A stretch of DNA of 64,000 nt from Methylotenera sp. (GTDB lineage Bacteria > Pseudomonadota > Gammaproteobacteria > Burkholderiales > Methylophilaceae), in the NCBI GenBank assembly GCA_030655015.1, contig JAURWJ010000101.1, forward strand, positions 32,691 through 96,690, written 5' to 3'. A program made the position numbers and the translations under genes. Every line of letters starts with the position of its first letter. Position 1 is the stretch's first letter. The notes beneath the pieces are model-generated. The model did no database searches and was not told the DNA's origin. It saw only the letters and a list, made by a program, of their open reading frames with translations. Below, one piece after another: positions 15,425-24,270 of the stretch.

Positions 15425-16097
15425 AGCAGGCCACTCACCCCAAGGTGAGTGAAGCTATTTTTCTGCCCAAGCATAAAAATGGCTGTGCCTGTTTTAACTG
15501 CCGACAGGTGGTTAAAATTGCCCCTCGTTCAGAGTGGCAACACAAGCTGCGATAGTCGCACCCTAGTGCGGATAAGACCTTGTTAGCGAAGCGTTCGCCC
15601 CAGCGAAACAAGGGCGTGCGTAGCTGCCGTCGTCGGTGACAGCTCAAGCTGGCGCTCGACCAAAGAAGATAATATGTAGCGTCCAGCGAAACCCAGAACA
15701 TTGTGGCGGGCAACTTTTAGTAAGCGTGTCTGCGTCAGCAGATTCGTGTCTAAATGTTGTGTTTTCTTCTTTGGTCGAGCGCCAGCGACGGCGACGGCAG
15801 GTGAATTTGATGGGTGGCAAGCGTACAGCGCAGATGCATATCAAAGAGGCTGAAAGCCTACCAAGTGAAGCAGGCGTCCAGACTGGTAACGTGAGGTGAA
15901 TGCTGATGCTGCTTGGCGTCCAGCCATGTCAGATTAGCAGAGGATGGCTTCCTAAAAACTTATGCAGACCAACTGCATAAGCTTTCGATTTTAAATATTA
16001 GGCGGTTAAGATGGTGAGCATAGTTGGATAAGTTACAAGGGAAAGTCGTTTATTCTATGGTGCTTATCCAACTATGTTGTCCATCAGCCCAGATAAG
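15425..16097. other. Highly structured non-coding region, candidate oriT or ncRNA locus
   Basis: No credible gene is present, but the region is dense in inverted repeats. These are CACTCACC/GGTGAGTG (15432-15451, 4-nt loop); CCTTGTT/AACAAGG (15578-15613); a perfect 20-bp inverted repeat with arms 15649-15668 and 15766-15785 (CTGGCGCTCGACC...), extended outward by CTGCCGTCG-like / CGACGGCAG segments; TTATGCAG/CTGCATAA (about 15959-15980); and CATAGTTGGATAAG (16019-16032) / CTTATCCAACTATG (16063-16076). It directly follows the mobC stop codon. Origins of transfer usually lie next to relaxase genes and contain such repeats, so oriT is a reasonable guess. The last pair could be a terminator for mobC. 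Confidence 0.5.
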
Positions 16098-16811
16098 TTA
16101 TTGGCTTGGCGGCCAGTTATCAAGTGCATACACGGGAAATCTGGCACGATGCCTTTCGGTAATGGGTACGCGTTCGCCTACAACTGGTACTGCTTTAATC
16201 AATTCAAACATACGAATTAGCCTAGGTGCAAAGCTTGGATCTGGGCACACGTAATGCACTTTGGCATACGCATCGCGCTTCATCATTTGTAGGTAAATTG
16301 CAAAGATGGCTTCATAGCGTTTTAATGTTTTGATGCTACGTTCTAATTCGATAGCCACGATTTGACCTTCAGTATTTGTGGCAATAGCATCAGGCCGCTT
16401 TTTAATATCTTTGGGTAAACGATTGCCAGGTATCCAGTTCGTCCAACCTGCACGTTCTGCTATCAGCCTAGCACGCTGAATATCTAAGTAATGCGCTATT
16501 GTCATGATGGATAGTTTGCTTGGTTCAAAGTATGGCCTGATTTGCATAGTTTCGTTTTCAGTCCAAGCAAAGGCTAAACCTTGTGGTGTAATACCCCAAA
16601 GACTTAGCCTTAAAGTGCTAACTTTGAATCTCAGTAAAAACCCGTCACGCTCCATTTGGCAAATAGTCTTGAATGCTGCTGGCTCTGACAAACCTAGCAC
16701 ACCTGCCAGGTTTGTCAGATTGCTCCAAGTTTCATCACGTAAAAAGCGTAATACGACCTCACGTTTGGATTGCGCTCGTGCACAGCGTTGTTGATATGAG
16801 TTAATCAACAT
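16098..16811 (-). CDS. mobC: MobC-type relaxase (MOBC family, replication-relaxation fold)
   Basis: This 237-residue protein starts with a winged-helix part (residues about 15-90), followed by a domain with P140-D141 and E155-L-E157 (KKRPDAIATN ... IVAIELERSIKTLKRYEAIF), the PD-(D/E)xK-like pattern described for MOBC relaxases such as CloDF13 MobC. These nick oriT and pilot plasmid DNA during mobilization. The first 11 bp overlap the 3' end of the coupling-protein gene, matching the MobB-MobC pair of that family. The symbol is by family resemblance. Confidence 0.7.
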   Translation of the reverse strand: MLINSYQQRCARAQSKREVVLRFLRDETWSNLTNLAGVLGLSEPAAFKTICQMERDGFLLRFKVSTLRLSLWGITPQGLAFAWTENETMQIRPYFEPSKLSIMTIAHYLDIQRARLIAERAGWTNWIPGNRLPKDIKKRPDAIATNTEGQIVAIELERSIKTLKRYEAIFAIYLQMMKRDAYAKVHYVCPDPSFAPRLIRMFELIKAVPVVGERVPITERHRARFPVYALDNWPPSQ

Positions 16812-18543
16812 CGAGCATACTCTGCGCAGTGGTTAGTGACGCATTATTCATTTTACGTCCAACATCAGTTGGCTGTGATGATTGCTTAATTGCAATAGGT
16901 GTTGTTGCCTTAGTGCTTTTATTGACCAAAATAGGTGATGTAAAAAAGAACTTGGCTAGACCAGCGCCAAACAAGACAGCGCAACGTTCTGGCAAGGCTT
17001 GTAGCATGTTGGTGTCAATCAGGTTGCGTTCAGCTTGTCGTAGTGTGCGCTCGCTATTTCTGGTTTCTGTCAGTCCTGCATTGGTCTTTACTTGGCGTAT
17101 TTCATCATCCACCAAAATTAAACCACTCATGCGTGCTAGCCAGTCTGCCGTGTCAGGGTCTTGAACCATATAGGCCAGTTTGATAGCACAGTTCTCATTT
17201 ACCGATGCTACAACTGAGTCCGCATCCAAGTCTGCTGGGCAGTCACGCAAATCGCCTAATGATTGATGTGCAATAATGACGTGAGCACGTTTGTCACGAA
17301 TAGCCCCCAAAGCTTCTAATGATGGACGCGAAATCAGAAATTTGAACTCATCCATAAATAGGCATACATGACGTGCAGATTCACGATCACGAGACTCTAT
17401 AAACTGAATCATAGATAACACAAATATGCGTTGTAGTTTAAGAATGCGCGGATTTCGCATTGAGCCACGCACATATATTACTGCGCCTTGTTGCATTAGT
17501 TTTGCTAAATCCACACCATGTGTAATATTCACCGCAGCGACTAAACCAATTTCCTCCAAGTCCGATACGAATTTCTTGCCTGCCTCAGCAATGTCTGGTT
17601 GTTGTTCAATGAGTAATTGCAATGAATTAATTAGCGTTGTTTGGTTGCTATAGGCTAAGTTGGCAAATATGCGTGCTGCGCGCCTATCATCTAAGCGGTA
17701 AAAGTCTGCATCCGTGCCTTTTTCCCCAAGTGAAAAGCCCGCGGATAATAACTCTTCAATCTCGGTCGCATTTTTTTCCTGTAATGGATTCCATTGCGCG
17801 GCTTCAGCTAGCAAGTCGATATAAACATAAGGTACACCAGCCTCTTGCGCGGCTTTATGCATCACATGTGGTAAAAATTCATCATTTTTAGGATCTACTA
17901 CAATGACACATTCACCTGATGACAAAGCCTGTGTCAACAAGACGCCTGCCGCAACACCTTTGCCTGAGCCTGTGGTGCCAATGATGTCAAGGTGTGTTTT
18001 GCACCATTTATCTAAAGGAATATAAACAGGCTGCTTTTGTTCATTTAAGCCAAAGAATATGCCACGTTTCAAGTTAAAATATTTCTCAGGGGCATAAGAC
18101 TTCAGCGCATTTGGTAAATGCACACCAATTTGACGAATATCAGTCTTGCGGTTACGCTCAACACGGCTGGTTTTAGTGAGGCGGTGTTTAATCACTTCAA
18201 TAACACTTGAGCCATATCGTATTGTGTACCACACAAAGATGGTGCTCAATATAGCCTCTAGAATAAATCCCCACAAATAATATGGTGCTAAATAAAACTC
18301 CTTGCCTGCAACATACTGAGAGATGTAAGGGATTGCAAAATAAAATCCGATTTGGAAGATTAAAGGCAACATCGCTAGGCGTATAAAATATCCACTGGCT
18401 TTATTGCTACGATTTACCCATGCCAATGAAACACAAAAGCCAAACAGCAATCCAGTGGCTGGCCATAGCAGGTCTAAGTAATGAATCCATTGATTTAAAA
18501 AATCAATAATGAGTGCGTTAAGTTTATTCAAAATATCTTGCAT
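16801..18543 (-). CDS. mobB: VirD4/TraD-like coupling protein (MobB-type)
   Basis: This 580-residue protein has hydrophobic segments near residues 18-36, 50-70 and 82-102, then a cytoplasmic ATPase with Walker A GTTGSGKGVAAGVLL (about 195), a VIVVDPKNDEF strand and Walker B VCLFMDEFKFL (about 396). This is the layout of type IV coupling proteins, which bring relaxase-bound DNA to a secretion channel. No mating-pair-formation genes are present, so the element would be mobilized by another conjugative system. It is the first of the two mob genes and overlaps mobC. A four-base gap separates it from the gene upstream. Confidence 0.85.
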   Translation of the reverse strand: MQDILNKLNALIIDFLNQWIHYLDLLWPATGLLFGFCVSLAWVNRSNKASGYFIRLAMLPLIFQIGFYFAIPYISQYVAGKEFYLAPYYLWGFILEAILSTIFVWYTIRYGSSVIEVIKHRLTKTSRVERNRKTDIRQIGVHLPNALKSYAPEKYFNLKRGIFFGLNEQKQPVYIPLDKWCKTHLDIIGTTGSGKGVAAGVLLTQALSSGECVIVVDPKNDEFLPHVMHKAAQEAGVPYVYIDLLAEAAQWNPLQEKNATEIEELLSAGFSLGEKGTDADFYRLDDRRAARIFANLAYSNQTTLINSLQLLIEQQPDIAEAGKKFVSDLEEIGLVAAVNITHGVDLAKLMQQGAVIYVRGSMRNPRILKLQRIFVLSMIQFIESRDRESARHVCLFMDEFKFLISRPSLEALGAIRDKRAHVIIAHQSLGDLRDCPADLDADSVVASVNENCAIKLAYMVQDPDTADWLARMSGLILVDDEIRQVKTNAGLTETRNSERTLRQAERNLIDTNMLQALPERCAVLFGAGLAKFFFTSPILVNKSTKATTPIAIKQSSQPTDVGRKMNNASLTTAQSMLDVD

Positions 18544-18547
18544 AGCA

Positions 18548-19480
18548 TTAGTCCTTTTGATTTAAGTTTTGTGTTGATTTGCGACCAAGTACTTGGTGCA
18601 TGGCCGCGAGGTGTTTTGGAATTTCGCTTGGATTGCTGGGCTTTATCACTTGAGAAGTTTTTTGAGCTTCAGTTAGTAATGCTCGCTCGCGAGCTGATGC
18701 AATACGGACGCCTGCTTCTGGTGTAAATAGCCCTGTTTTAGCACGAGTGATAAGTGAACGCAGGTAGCTTAGTGGCGCACCTGTGACTTTGTTTGCATTT
18801 AGGCGAGCGGCTAATTCGTCCAACACAGCCTGGGCTAATGCTGAATCAATGACATCTAATTGGGATTTGGCAATCTCGCGCTCTTGTGAAGTTAATTGCT
18901 TTGGAAAAATATAATCAGCACAACCACTAGCAACTTTTGCCGCATCGTTATCCTGTGGTAGTGGGCTTATATTTGCAGAACCTTTTAATTGCAAACCCTT
19001 AGTGGCCGATTCACCGACTGACGGCTTTGCCAATAGATGGTTTTCCCGTAAGTCAGAAAACCTATCTTTTGGTGAAAGTGGCTGTTCATTAGACTTCTGA
19101 TTTGATAGTGGAAAATCAATTGCCCATAAATCTGGGTGATTTAATATCCATTGTCTACCAACAATCTGCCCCGCCTTATAGACTTTAGTGCCAAGCTTAG
19201 TCATTTCTAAAGCCTCTTCGGCACTTAAGCGTTTGAGTACAATAGAAATTGCACCAAAATACTTTAGCTCCTTAAGATAGGTTTTAAGTTGGGTAATGCC
19301 ACCAGGTGACATACCAACAATAAATGACAAGTAAAATATCCAGCCGTCAGGAAAGTCCCAAAGCGTCGCGAAAACACCTTTTGCACCAAATGTTATACGT
19401 CTATCTCGGAATAATGCGCGTTTAAATGGCCTAGAAAAAGCCGTTTCAGCGCCATTGCGAACAATGTGAATTTGACTCAT
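18548..19480 (-). CDS. Putative replication-type HTH protein of the first element
   Basis: The protein has 310 residues. Residues about 28-80 (FGAKGVFATLWDFPDGWIFYLSFIVGMSPGGITQLKTYLKELKYFGAI) look like a winged-helix DNA-binding domain of the sort found at the start of phage and island replication proteins. A low-complexity linker follows, and the C-terminal part (residues about 200-280) contains AQAVLDELAARLNANKVTGAPLSYLRSLITRAKTGLF, a pattern seen in helicase-loader-like proteins. It lies between the AlpA-like gene and mobB in a tight run on the same strand. Function in replication or maintenance is inferred; the exact family is not identified. Confidence 0.5.
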   Translation of the reverse strand: MSQIHIVRNGAETAFSRPFKRALFRDRRITFGAKGVFATLWDFPDGWIFYLSFIVGMSPGGITQLKTYLKELKYFGAISIVLKRLSAEEALEMTKLGTKVYKAGQIVGRQWILNHPDLWAIDFPLSNQKSNEQPLSPKDRFSDLRENHLLAKPSVGESATKGLQLKGSANISPLPQDNDAAKVASGCADYIFPKQLTSQEREIAKSQLDVIDSALAQAVLDELAARLNANKVTGAPLSYLRSLITRAKTGLFTPEAGVRIASARERALLTEAQKTSQVIKPSNPSEIPKHLAAMHQVLGRKSTQNLNQKD

Positions 19481-19489
19481 GGCTACCTA

Positions 19490-19711
19490 CTAATTAGTAG
19501 CAGCCAAGGCTTGGCGTAACTCACCTACATTCCACCCTGTGGTGCGAGGTGATAATTTTTTAGGTTTGGGAATTCTGCCAGACTTAACGCCACGCCAAAC
19601 TGTAGCTGGTGAGCAAGCGAATAGAGCTTTTACAACAGGTAGTCTTACGTTGGCCGAGTCAGGAAGCTGGTCAAAATATTGAAGTGATTCTGAAATGTTT
19701 GTTGATTGCAT
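19490..19711 (-). CDS. AlpA-family HTH regulator/excisionase-like
   Basis: The 73-residue product has VRLPVVKALFACSPATVWRGVKSGRIPKPKKLSPRTTGWNVGELRQAL, the typical AlpA/MerR-like excisionase fold: HTH, a short wing with K/R, and a terminal helix beginning W-x-V-G-E-L. AlpA-type proteins activate excision or regulate the integrase of genomic islands. It is placed 9 bp before the replication-like gene and about 1.0 kb downstream of the integrase gene on the same strand. Confidence 0.8.
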   Translation of the reverse strand: MQSTNISESLQYFDQLPDSANVRLPVVKALFACSPATVWRGVKSGRIPKPKKLSPRTTGWNVGELRQALAATN

Positions 19712-19805
19712 AATATTTTTCTCCGTTTCTGCAAAGTGCAGGGCGGATCAAATATTAATGCTGAGAAATTTCTATAAATCCAATTGGATCCAATTGGAAA
19801 AATAG

Positions 19806-20732
19806 TTAATTGGTGCTGTTACTTTTACTTGTTTTGCGAGGGCGGCCTTTTGCGTCTTTTCTGCTTCTCTCCATAGCCTCTGGTATTTCTTCTAACTTTG
19901 ACTGAACTGTACTAAGCTTGAACTCAAATCCAATTTCATCAACAAATCTATTAATTTTCTTTGCTGTTTCAGGTAATGCAATCTCGTTATCAATATCGAT
20001 ACCTGCTTTTTTTGCTAATGCTGCAATTATTATTAAAAATGTTGTGCGCTCTTTAGGATGAATTGACTCAATATCAGTGATTTTCTTATTTTTAGACACC
20101 TGGGAGTCTTCTATCTCAACTTGATGTTCAAAGTCCTTTAGCGACTTTAAACTGACTGCCAGGAATGCATGACTTGGGATTATTGGCATAGGTTTATAGT
20201 AACCATCATCGAGCCCAGTATTTTCAAGTTTTATGACGTTTTCGAAAAAACTATCTAATAAAAATAAACTATTTTTCTCATCATAGTCTTTATGCTTTTC
20301 ATACAAGCAGTATGTTTTGTTATCGCGTTCGATATAAATTCCTGAATCAGTATTTTGAACTTGGGAATTCACTTCTAAAAAATTCAACAGCCTTGCCTTA
20401 ATGTAATCCTCTCCGCTGCCAAAGAGTTTTAGATCCCACAGCCCATCAATTTTGATAAGTTGAGGTGATGTGGAAACATGATAAGACTTATCTTCAAAAT
20501 TTACTTGGCCGAAATTATCAGTTGACGACTCTGAAGGTGTTTCGCTGAATTGACTTATTACCACTTCCATTACATCAACTATTTTGGTGAAGTTTAATGA
20601 AAGCTTTAAATGTTTTTCTAATGCTAATTGCAAAATGTCTTTTGGTTCTACAGGCTCTGCGAATAAGGCACTTAAATAGTTTGCTGCATCATCTATTGTT
20701 AACCATTTTTTTAATTGCATTAGATTTTTCAA
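19806..20732 (-). CDS. Hypothetical protein of the first element
   Basis: The protein has 308 residues and is not recognised with confidence. It begins MKNLMQLKKWLTIDDAANYLSALFAEPVEPKDILQLALEKHLKLSL, which resembles an HTH-like or domain-entry segment seen in phage and island proteins of unknown function. A long acidic middle follows; the basic C-terminal tail (MERSRKDAKGRPRKTSKSNSTN) suits nucleic-acid binding. The stretch ERTTFLIIIAALAKKAGIDI near residue 225 recalls small island proteins that precede integrases. It lies 23 bp after the integrase gene, same strand. Confidence 0.6.
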   Translation of the reverse strand: MKNLMQLKKWLTIDDAANYLSALFAEPVEPKDILQLALEKHLKLSLNFTKIVDVMEVVISQFSETPSESSTDNFGQVNFEDKSYHVSTSPQLIKIDGLWDLKLFGSGEDYIKARLLNFLEVNSQVQNTDSGIYIERDNKTYCLYEKHKDYDEKNSLFLLDSFFENVIKLENTGLDDGYYKPMPIIPSHAFLAVSLKSLKDFEHQVEIEDSQVSKNKKITDIESIHPKERTTFLIIIAALAKKAGIDIDNEIALPETAKKINRFVDEIGFEFKLSTVQSKLEEIPEAMERSRKDAKGRPRKTSKSNSTN

Positions 20733-20755
20733 AATATATCCTTTATCACTAGCGG

Positions 20756-21949
20756 TTATTTTTTCTTGTTTTTGATGCTATCAAGATAGTCAGCCCACTG
20801 TTGCATCATAGCTTTGCGCTGCTCTATAAATCTAGTGCGATTATAAGCGCTGCCAAGGTTATCAGGCACAGTATGCGCAAGTTGGTGTTCGATAATATGT
20901 GGATCTACATTGAGGCGTTCATGTAATATTGTTCTAGCCATCGCTCTAAAGCCATGCCCTGTTATTTGTGTTTGAGTGTCATATCCCATGCGTTTGAGTG
21001 CTGCATTTACTGCGGCTTCACTCATTGGTCTTAAGGGTGAGTGTCCTCCTGGAAACACATACTCTCTATGACCAGACAAAGGTTGCATTACCTTTAAAAT
21101 TTCAACAGCTTGTCTGGATAACGGAACTAAATGGTCGGTTTTTGTTTTGCTTACTACATAGCGCCATTCACCAGCATCTAAATCAATATCACTCCACTTT
21201 GCTTGTCTCAGCTCACTTGGTCTGGCGAAAACTAAGGGTGAAAGCTTAAGCGCACATTGAACGGTTACAGTGCCGTTAAACCCGTCAATTGCGCGTAGTA
21301 GCTCTGCTATATCTTTTGGGTCGGTAAAGGCAGCCATGTGTTTTGTTGTGGTTGCAGGTAAAGCGCCCTTAAGGTCATAAGTGATGTCGCGGATGGCTCT
21401 ACCTGTTTGTACTGCATAGCGAAATACTTGGCCAGCAGTTTGCAACGCTCGGTGAGCTGTTTCTAGCTTATTGAGGTTTTCTATACGTTTAACTACTTGA
21501 AGAAGTTGAGGGGCGGTTATATCGGCAATTGGTACGTTGCCAATCCAAGGAAATAAGTAGAGCTCGAAGCGTCTGATCACTTTGTCTTTGTGGGTCTCCG
21601 CTTTATTTTTCATGTGAGTGCTCCACCATTCACGCGCAACTAACTCAAAGCTATTTGTAGAGCTGAGAATTTTCTCTGCTTTAATTTGTTGCCGCTTTTC
21701 ACTAGGATCAACTTGATCATTGGCTAAGAGCTTTCTTGCGTCATCACGCTTATCTCTGGCTTGCTTCAGCGATACATCAGGATATGTTCCAAGTGAGAGT
21801 AGCTTTTCTTTTCCCTCAAAACGATACTTAAATCGCCACCATTTACCCCCAGCAGGGGTAACTTGCATGAATAAACCGTCTGTATCATAGATTTTATAAG
21901 GCTTTTCAGCGGGTTTTGCATTCTGTATTGCGGTGTTTGTAAGTGCCAT
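20756..21949 (-). CDS. Tyrosine integrase of the first element (P4-like, DUF4102 N-terminus)
   Basis: The protein has 397 residues from the ATG at 21949. The start MALTNTAIQNAKPAEKPYKIYDTDGLFMQV is the arm-binding domain of P4-like integrases; extension to 22000 would add 17 unrelated residues. Catalytic features are Arg in FARPSELRQAKW, HGFR in TGHGFRAMARTIL, the IIEHQLAH block and Tyr in LGSAYNRTRFIEQRK. These enzymes integrate elements into tRNA 3' ends. The gene reads away from the tRNA-Met-derived repeat 177 bp upstream, and GTTACCCC arm-type repeats lie in its promoter region. Confidence 0.9.
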   Translation of the reverse strand: MALTNTAIQNAKPAEKPYKIYDTDGLFMQVTPAGGKWWRFKYRFEGKEKLLSLGTYPDVSLKQARDKRDDARKLLANDQVDPSEKRQQIKAEKILSSTNSFELVAREWWSTHMKNKAETHKDKVIRRFELYLFPWIGNVPIADITAPQLLQVVKRIENLNKLETAHRALQTAGQVFRYAVQTGRAIRDITYDLKGALPATTTKHMAAFTDPKDIAELLRAIDGFNGTVTVQCALKLSPLVFARPSELRQAKWSDIDLDAGEWRYVVSKTKTDHLVPLSRQAVEILKVMQPLSGHREYVFPGGHSPLRPMSEAAVNAALKRMGYDTQTQITGHGFRAMARTILHERLNVDPHIIEHQLAHTVPDNLGSAYNRTRFIEQRKAMMQQWADYLDSIKNKKK

Positions 21950-21950
21950 T

Positions 21951-22023
21951 TTGGGGTAACTTTCCGAGTAAAAATCTCTATAATAAGAGTTACCCCACAA
22001 AGTTACCCCAGTTAGTTGGGGTA
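21951..22023. repeat. GTTACCCC repeats at the right end of the first element
   Basis: TTGGGGTAAC (21951-21960, inverted), GTTACCCC (21989-21996), AAAGTTACCCCA (21999-22010) and TTGGGGTA (22016-22023, inverted) cluster immediately upstream of the integrase start. The direct pair repeats the one at 1484-1504. They are probable arm-type integrase sites, and may also control the integrase promoter. Confidence 0.6.
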
Positions 22024-22060
22024 TGTCAAGGAATGCTGTGCGACGGGTTGAGGCAATAAA

Positions 22061-22091
22061 AAAGCCCCGAAGTCAATAACTACGGGGCTTT
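22061..22091. terminator. Bidirectional hairpin terminator between the two elements
   Basis: The stem AAAGCCCCG (22061-22069) / CGGGGCTTT (22083-22091) is flanked by A-rich and T-rich DNA on either side, so it can stop transcription both ways. It separates the integrase promoter region of the first element from the attachment repeat of the second. Confidence 0.7.
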
Positions 22092-22125
22092 TAGAGGCGT
22101 TACGATACTTTGTGACACCATGTTG

Positions 22126-22171
22126 TGGTGGTGAAAGAGGGACTTGAACCCTCGACCCCAGGATTATGAAT
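22126..22171 (-). repeat. attL of the second element: 46-bp copy of the tRNA-Met 3' end
   Basis: These 46 bases are identical to 30222-30267, the 3' part of the intact tRNA-Met gene from the anticodon loop to the CCA end. The copy lacks the 5' half of the tRNA, so it is a displaced fragment created by integration and not a functional tRNA. It marks the left end of the second element and the junction with the first one. Confidence 0.92.
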
Positions 22172-22291
22172 AAGTTATGAACAAGCTTTATTTGGTTTTA
22201 ATTTACTTGTAATTCCTTTATAAAACATCAATATATCAATAACTTACGAACATCCCCAGTTTTATTTTCCTTGCTTTAGATTTTAATAAAT

Positions 22292-22322
22292 GCTATAAAT
22301 TTGCTATAAATACGCTATAAAT
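22292..22322 (+). repeat. Triple GCTATAAAT repeat, left arm-type sites of the second integrase
   Basis: GCTATAAAT occurs at 22292-22300, 22303-22311 and 22314-22322 with an exact 11-bp period, just upstream of the integrase gene. Two more copies with the same 11-bp period lie at 30147-30166 near the other end of the element. One helical turn between copies fits cooperative binding by the integrase N-terminal domain. Confidence 0.8.
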
Positions 22323-22341
22323 TTTTAGTGAGGAAATTCAC

Positions 22342-23682
22342 ATGGCACAAAATAGCAATGTCATTAAACAGGTAAAAATCACCAATACGATAGCCGAGCG
22401 AAACTATCCAGATGGGCTTGTGACCACTATTTGGGATAGTGAAACTAAGGGCTTTGGACTTCGAGTTAGTCCGAATGGAAAAACGCGCACTTATTTTATT
22501 CAGTTTAGAGTTAAAGGATCTAAGCAAGAACGTCTTATCAGTATCGGCAGGCATAATGACCCTTATAGGGTTGACCAAGCAAGGGCAAAAGCCGTACAGA
22601 TAAAAGCAGAAATGCTGGCAGGTGTTGACCCTGTAATTAAAGCTAAAGAAATCGAAATTGAGCGCAAACGTAAGGCGGCAGACAGTGAGGCTAAAACTAT
22701 TAGCTTGCGCGAAGTCATGCAGCATTACCTAATCAATAAACGCACAAAGCATGGCGAACTGCGTGACACCACAAAGCGCGACCTAAAACACCATGTGGAA
22801 AATAACCTTGGTGACTGGGCAGATAAACCAATTGCAAGCATTACTAGAGAGAAGTGCCTAGACCGTTATGAGCAAATAACGAATCGGGGTGCAGCCAGTC
22901 AAGCCACACAATGTTTTGTGAACCTGAGGGCGCTAATCAACCATGCAAGAGAGATGTTTACCAATGAAGAAGGTGAGCCTTTAATCTTTGTGACTAACCC
23001 AGTATCGCGCATGTTCAAAATAAGAAAGCCAAATCCTGAGAAGGCGAGAACTAGCCGTATCCCGTTAGATAAGATTGGTGCAGTTTGGCTAGCTCTTCAA
23101 AAGCGCCGTCTAGCGAATGCGAATATCAATGATAGAACTAGCGTTGATTACGTAATATTTCTTTTGCTAACAGGCTGCCGCAGGATGGAGGCAGGTAGTT
23201 TGAAATGGACAGATGTTAATTTGGAAAAAGGCTACTTCACATTACGTGGTGATGTGGTTAAGAATCATAATGAAATTAGGTTGCCAATTAACAGCCTGTT
23301 AAAAGACCTTTTGGAGCAGCGCAAGACAATCCTAAAAGCAGATGAAATTTATGTGTTCCCAAGTTTTGGTAAAAAACTGCCACATATTTCTGACGCTCGC
23401 GCCACGATGGGCGTAGTGAGTGAGGTTGCAGGGGTTAAAGTTTCTTTGCACGATGGCCGCAGGACTTGGGATGATATTGCAAAAGCGGCAAAAGTCAGCG
23501 ACGATGAGCGCCGACAACTATTGAACCATCTGGCAAGTGACGTTCACGGCATGAGTTATTCAAACAACCCAGACCCCAAATCATTGGCTGGTGCTAGCGA
23601 AGCTGTGGCAAAGTTTATTGTGAAGCAAGTCAAAATTACCGAGGCTACCTTGCAAGGGAAAAATATTCTCAGGTTTGGCTAG
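22342..23682 (+). CDS. Tyrosine integrase of the second element
   Basis: The protein has 446 residues. An N-terminal arm-binding domain (YPDGLVTTIWDSETKGFGLRVSPNGKTRTYFIQFR) is followed by a SAM-like core-binding region and a catalytic domain with Arg in LTGCRRMEAGSLKW, HDGRR in SLHDGRRTWDDI and a probable nucleophile Tyr in HGMSYSNNPDP. GAGG lies 9 nt before the ATG. The gene lies just inside attL (22126-22171), reads into the element, and is preceded by GCTATAAAT repeats. It differs clearly from the first integrase, so the two elements moved independently. Confidence 0.9.
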   Translation: MAQNSNVIKQVKITNTIAERNYPDGLVTTIWDSETKGFGLRVSPNGKTRTYFIQFRVKGSKQERLISIGRHNDPYRVDQARAKAVQIKAEMLAGVDPVIKAKEIEIERKRKAADSEAKTISLREVMQHYLINKRTKHGELRDTTKRDLKHHVENNLGDWADKPIASITREKCLDRYEQITNRGAASQATQCFVNLRALINHAREMFTNEEGEPLIFVTNPVSRMFKIRKPNPEKARTSRIPLDKIGAVWLALQKRRLANANINDRTSVDYVIFLLLTGCRRMEAGSLKWTDVNLEKGYFTLRGDVVKNHNEIRLPINSLLKDLLEQRKTILKADEIYVFPSFGKKLPHISDARATMGVVSEVAGVKVSLHDGRRTWDDIAKAAKVSDDERRQLLNHLASDVHGMSYSNNPDPKSLAGASEAVAKFIVKQVKITEATLQGKNILRFG

Positions 23683-23904
23683 CCCGATTTTTATTATCAT
23701 AATATTTTGTTTTATATCGGCGTTTTTATGTTGTATTTCAATTTTTAATTTGCTAATATTTACTCACCTTACGCCATCGGGCAATTCAAAAAGCCCGTTG
23801 TAATAACATCCAAAATGGGTGTCGGCGGAAACATTTTTGTTAATGTTTACCGCGACACTTATCACAATCAGTCTGCGGTGAACCTATGCACTGGAGACTG
23901 AAAT

Positions 23905-24126
23905 ATGACCACTTCGACACTTACCCCGCTTCTCAGCACTAAAGACCTTGCAAGCCTTTTAGGTTTAAAAACCAACACCGTTGAACGCCTTCGCTGCCAA
24001 GGTCATGACTTGCCGCGTCATGTGAAACTACCCAGCGGTGCGATTCGCTATGACCCCAAAGACGTTCAAGATTGGCTAGATAAAAATAAGCATCAAACTG
24101 CGGCTTCTCAGCTAGCGGCTGCTTGA
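23905..24126 (+). CDS. AlpA-like excisionase/HTH protein
   Basis: The 73-residue protein has LLSTKDLASLLGLKTNTVERLRCQGHDLPRHVKLPSGAIRYDPKDVQDWLDKN, the standard helix-turn-helix plus wing of AlpA/excisionase proteins. GGAG lies 8 nt before the ATG. It follows the integrase by 222 bp and is the likely recombination directionality factor or control protein of the second element. The Ala/Gln-rich tail is not conserved in the family. Confidence 0.82.
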   Translation: MTTSTLTPLLSTKDLASLLGLKTNTVERLRCQGHDLPRHVKLPSGAIRYDPKDVQDWLDKNKHQTAASQLAAA

Positions 24127-24235
24127 CCAACTTACGTCCAAGACTACAAAACTAGCATCTAACGAATTGAAATAATTATGAAGAATAGCGCGTCACGCAG
24201 ACATACAAGCCTATTGTCAGCCGCATAAAGAAAAA

Positions 24236-24257
24236 CCCCAGTTTGGGCGAACTGGGG
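24236..24257. other. Hairpin before the primase-helicase ribosome site
   Basis: CCCCAGTT (24236-24243) / AACTGGGG (24250-24257) with a 6-nt loop ends 2 bases before the AGGAG of the next gene. On the minus strand it is followed by TTTTTC and would serve as a terminator; on the plus strand it could limit translation or act as an attenuator. Confidence 0.6.
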
Positions 24258-24270
24258 CAGGAGTAAAGCA

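Noticed and set aside
15435..15899. Frames of 66-92 codons on both strands in the structured region before mobC
   Set aside because: They follow the inverted repeats, have Cys/Arg-rich low-quality sequence and no ribosome site; the region reads better as non-coding.
15425..15900. Retron-like msr-msd
   Set aside because: The inverted repeats recall retron RNA, but no reverse transcriptase gene is nearby.
22126..22171. A second tRNA-Met gene
   Set aside because: It lacks the 5' half of the tRNA; it is only an attachment-site copy.
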